Below, in pieces: positions 12,976-14,531 of a stretch of DNA of 14,531 bases; the first letter of the stretch is position 1, and each line of letters begins with the position of its first letter. Location of the stretch: assembly GCA_023457715.1 (NCBI GenBank), contig JAEWKR010000140.1, positions 1 through 14,531 on the forward strand. The letters are read 5' to 3'. Made by a program: the position numbers and the translations under genes. The DNA is from Verrucomicrobiota bacterium (GTDB taxonomy: Bacteria; Verrucomicrobiota; Verrucomicrobiia; Opitutales; Opitutaceae). The notes beneath the pieces are model-generated. The model ran no database searches. It was not told the DNA's origin and saw nothing but the letters and a program-made list of their open reading frames with translations.

Positions 12976-14409
12976 ATGGCTACGACTCACCCGCTCATCG
13001 CCTCCTTTCAACAGGCCGGACAAGGCCAGGTTTTTGCCTTCTTCGACGGCCTCAGTCCGGACGCACAGCGCCGGCTGCTCGACGAAGCGGCGGAGATCGA
13101 CCTCGCGGAGGTCGACCGGCTCAACCGGACGCTGCTGGCGAAGGGCGCTGCGGCGGGGGTGAATCTCGAGGGCCTCGCACCCGCGCCGTACGAGCGGCGG
13201 CCGGAACACGGCGGCGACGCCGGAGCGTGGGCCCGGGCCAAGGCGGCGGGTGAGGAGGCGCTCCGCGCCGGTCGCGTGGCCGCGTTCACCGTGGCCGGCG
13301 GGCAGGGGACCCGACTCGGGTATGACGGCCCGAAGGGCACGTTTCCCGTGACGCCCCTGAAGCAGAAGACGCTCTTTCAGGTTTTCGCCGAGAAGATCCG
13401 CGCGGCCGGCGTTCGTTACGGTAAGCCACTTCACTGGTTCATCATGACGAGCCATGCGAATCACGCGGCGACGGAGGCGTTCTTCGCCGAACACCGGTTC
13501 TTCGGGCTCGATCGGGGGCGGGTGCATTTCTTCCGCCAGGGCCGCATGCCGGCGGTGAATTTCGACGGCCGGATCCTGCTCGAGCACCAGGGCGGCATCG
13601 CGCTTTCTCCCGACGGCCACGGCGGTTCGCTTCGCGCCCTGGACCGCAGCGGATCCCTTGACCTGATGCAGAGCGAGGGCATCGATGCGCTGAGCTATTT
13701 CCAGGTCGATAACCCGCTGGTCCGGTGCATCGACCCCGAGTTCATCGGCTGGCACGTGCTGCGCGGCTCGGAGATGTCGAGCAAGATGGTGCCGAAGGCC
13801 TACGCCGGGGAGAAGGTTGGCCATTTTTGCACGCAGCACGGACGCACGGTCGTCGTCGAGTATTCCGATCTGCCCGCGGCCATGCAGGCGGAAACGGACG
13901 CGCAGGGCGGACTCCGTTATCTCGCCGGCAGCATTGCGATCCACATCCTCGATCGCGAGTTTGTGCGACGGATGGCCCGTTCGTCCGACGCCGGGGACGC
14001 GGCCCTGCCGTTCCATCGCGCGGACAAGAAGATCCCGACCGTCGATGCGCGCGGCACGCCGGTGAAGCCGGACAAGCCCAACGGGGTGAAGTTTGAAATG
14101 TTCGTCTTCGACGCGCTGCCGTTCGCGAAGAATCCGGTGGTGATCGAAACCCTCCGCCAGAACGATTTCTCGCCGGTCAAGAATGCGGAAGGGGTCGATT
14201 CGCCCCGCACGTGCCGCGAGGATCAACTCCGCCAGTTCGCGCGCTGGCTCACGGCCAACGGCGCGGACGTGCCGGTCGACGCCACCGGACTTCCCGCCGT
14301 CACGGTGGAGGTATCGCCACTCTTCGGCTACGACGAGGACTCGTTCGCCGATGCCTGGCGGCGGCTCTCGCCCCCGCCAAAAGTGCACGAGGGGTTGTAC
14401 CTGGAGTGA
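12976..14409 (+). CDS. UDP-N-acetylglucosamine pyrophosphorylase, eukaryotic UAP1 type
   Basis: The 477-aa protein belongs to the UDPGP family, which includes eukaryotic UAP1/AGX1: it makes UDP-GlcNAc (or UDP-GalNAc) from UTP and the sugar 1-phosphate. Visible are the nucleotide-binding loop VAGGQGTRLG (106-115) with K120 in GPKG, SPDGHGG (211-217), QVDNPL (243-248), the NGVKFEMFVFD segment (369-379) and DFSPVKNAEGVDSPRT (397-412). An N-terminal helical region of about 95 residues precedes the Rossmann-like core, as in UAP1. It lacks the left-handed beta-helix acetyltransferase domain of bacterial GlmU, so acetylation of GlcN-1-P must occur elsewhere. UDP-glucose pyrophosphorylase is an alternative, but these motifs match UAP1 better. 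It follows the ftsB-like gene and is followed by tandem repeats. Confidence 0.88.
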   Translation: MATTHPLIASFQQAGQGQVFAFFDGLSPDAQRRLLDEAAEIDLAEVDRLNRTLLAKGAAAGVNLEGLAPAPYERRPEHGGDAGAWARAKAAGEEALRAGRVAAFTVAGGQGTRLGYDGPKGTFPVTPLKQKTLFQVFAEKIRAAGVRYGKPLHWFIMTSHANHAATEAFFAEHRFFGLDRGRVHFFRQGRMPAVNFDGRILLEHQGGIALSPDGHGGSLRALDRSGSLDLMQSEGIDALSYFQVDNPLVRCIDPEFIGWHVLRGSEMSSKMVPKAYAGEKVGHFCTQHGRTVVVEYSDLPAAMQAETDAQGGLRYLAGSIAIHILDREFVRRMARSSDAGDAALPFHRADKKIPTVDARGTPVKPDKPNGVKFEMFVFDALPFAKNPVVIETLRQNDFSPVKNAEGVDSPRTCREDQLRQFARWLTANGADVPVDATGLPAVTVEVSPLFGYDEDSFADAWRRLSPPPKVHEGLYLE

Positions 14410-14425
14410 AGGCGTGGTGAAGGAG

Positions 14426-14531
14426 TGCGCAGGCGGGACGCCTACGCTACACCGAGCCTTAACGGCTCAACGTTGCGCAGGCGGGACGCCTACGCTACAC
14501 CGAGCCTTGACGGCTCAACGTAGCGTAGGCG
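14426..14531. repeat. 48-bp tandem repeats with hairpins, cut by the window edge
   Basis: Two 48-bp units, 14426-14473 and 14474-14521, differ only at 14461/14509 (A versus G). A third, variant unit seems to start at 14521 (TAGCGTAGGCG). Each unit has two small hairpins: AGGCG-GGA-CGCCT (14431-14443) and GAGCC-TTAAC-GGCTC (14454-14468). The A/G change falls in the loop of the second hairpin. The array begins 16 nt after the upstream stop codon and continues past the window. Confidence 0.92.

Noticed and set aside
12925..14388. A 487-codon minus-strand frame opposite the UDP-GlcNAc pyrophosphorylase gene
   Set aside because: The plus strand has every family motif in one frame; the antisense product shows no family pattern and mirrors GC-rich third positions.

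Overview
The window is about 65% GC by eye and gene-dense. It reads as a chromosome segment of a Gram-negative (diderm) bacterium. My best guess is the Verrucomicrobiota, possibly Opitutales. This is inferred from the gene set (rpmF-plsX-fabH leading into a BamD-like and an LptE-like gene, a eukaryote-type UDP-GlcNAc pyrophosphorylase, an ExeA/GspB-like pair) and from the 7-bp intergenic repeats. No marker in the window settles the taxonomy.

Layout. (a) 1-255: no firm gene; a heptad repeat array and a C8 run lie before rpe (256-918, +). (b) 938-1030: a 12-unit heptad array sits between convergent rpe and lptE. (c) 1038-4975, minus strand: rpmF > plsX > fabH > bamD > lptE, tightly packed and probably one operon, with a candidate promoter at 5044-5071. 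(d) 4976-5198: two heptad arrays in inverted orientation, one touching the uppP stop codon. (e) uppP (minus) and trpD-glmM (plus) diverge from a pyrimidine-rich spacer at 6237-6400. (f) A compound hairpin follows glmM, then ndk and a possible 55-aa membrane peptide. (g) 9692-12503, minus strand: ExeA-like ATPase > GspB-like protein > unknown 120-aa protein > single-domain response regulator, with a long inverted repeat and a short heptad array between the last two. (h) 12631-14409, plus strand: FtsB/DivIC-like protein, then a UAP1-type UDP-GlcNAc pyrophosphorylase, ending in 48-bp tandem repeats at the window edge.

How the genes fit together. Most of the window concerns envelope building: acyl-phosphate and fatty-acid initiation (PlsX, FabH), outer-membrane protein and LPS assembly (BamD, LptE), the undecaprenyl carrier (UppP), UDP-GlcNAc supply (GlmM plus UAP1-type enzyme), septal peptidoglycan control (FtsB-like) and secretion (ExeA/GspB-like). 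The rest is general metabolism (Rpe, TrpD, Ndk) and one Rcp1/CheY-like regulator.

I did not find a defence system, integrase, transposase or CRISPR. The most unusual material is non-coding: five heptad arrays with one period but different units, three hairpin-bearing repeat elements, and an almost complete absence of Shine-Dalgarno sequences ahead of the genes.
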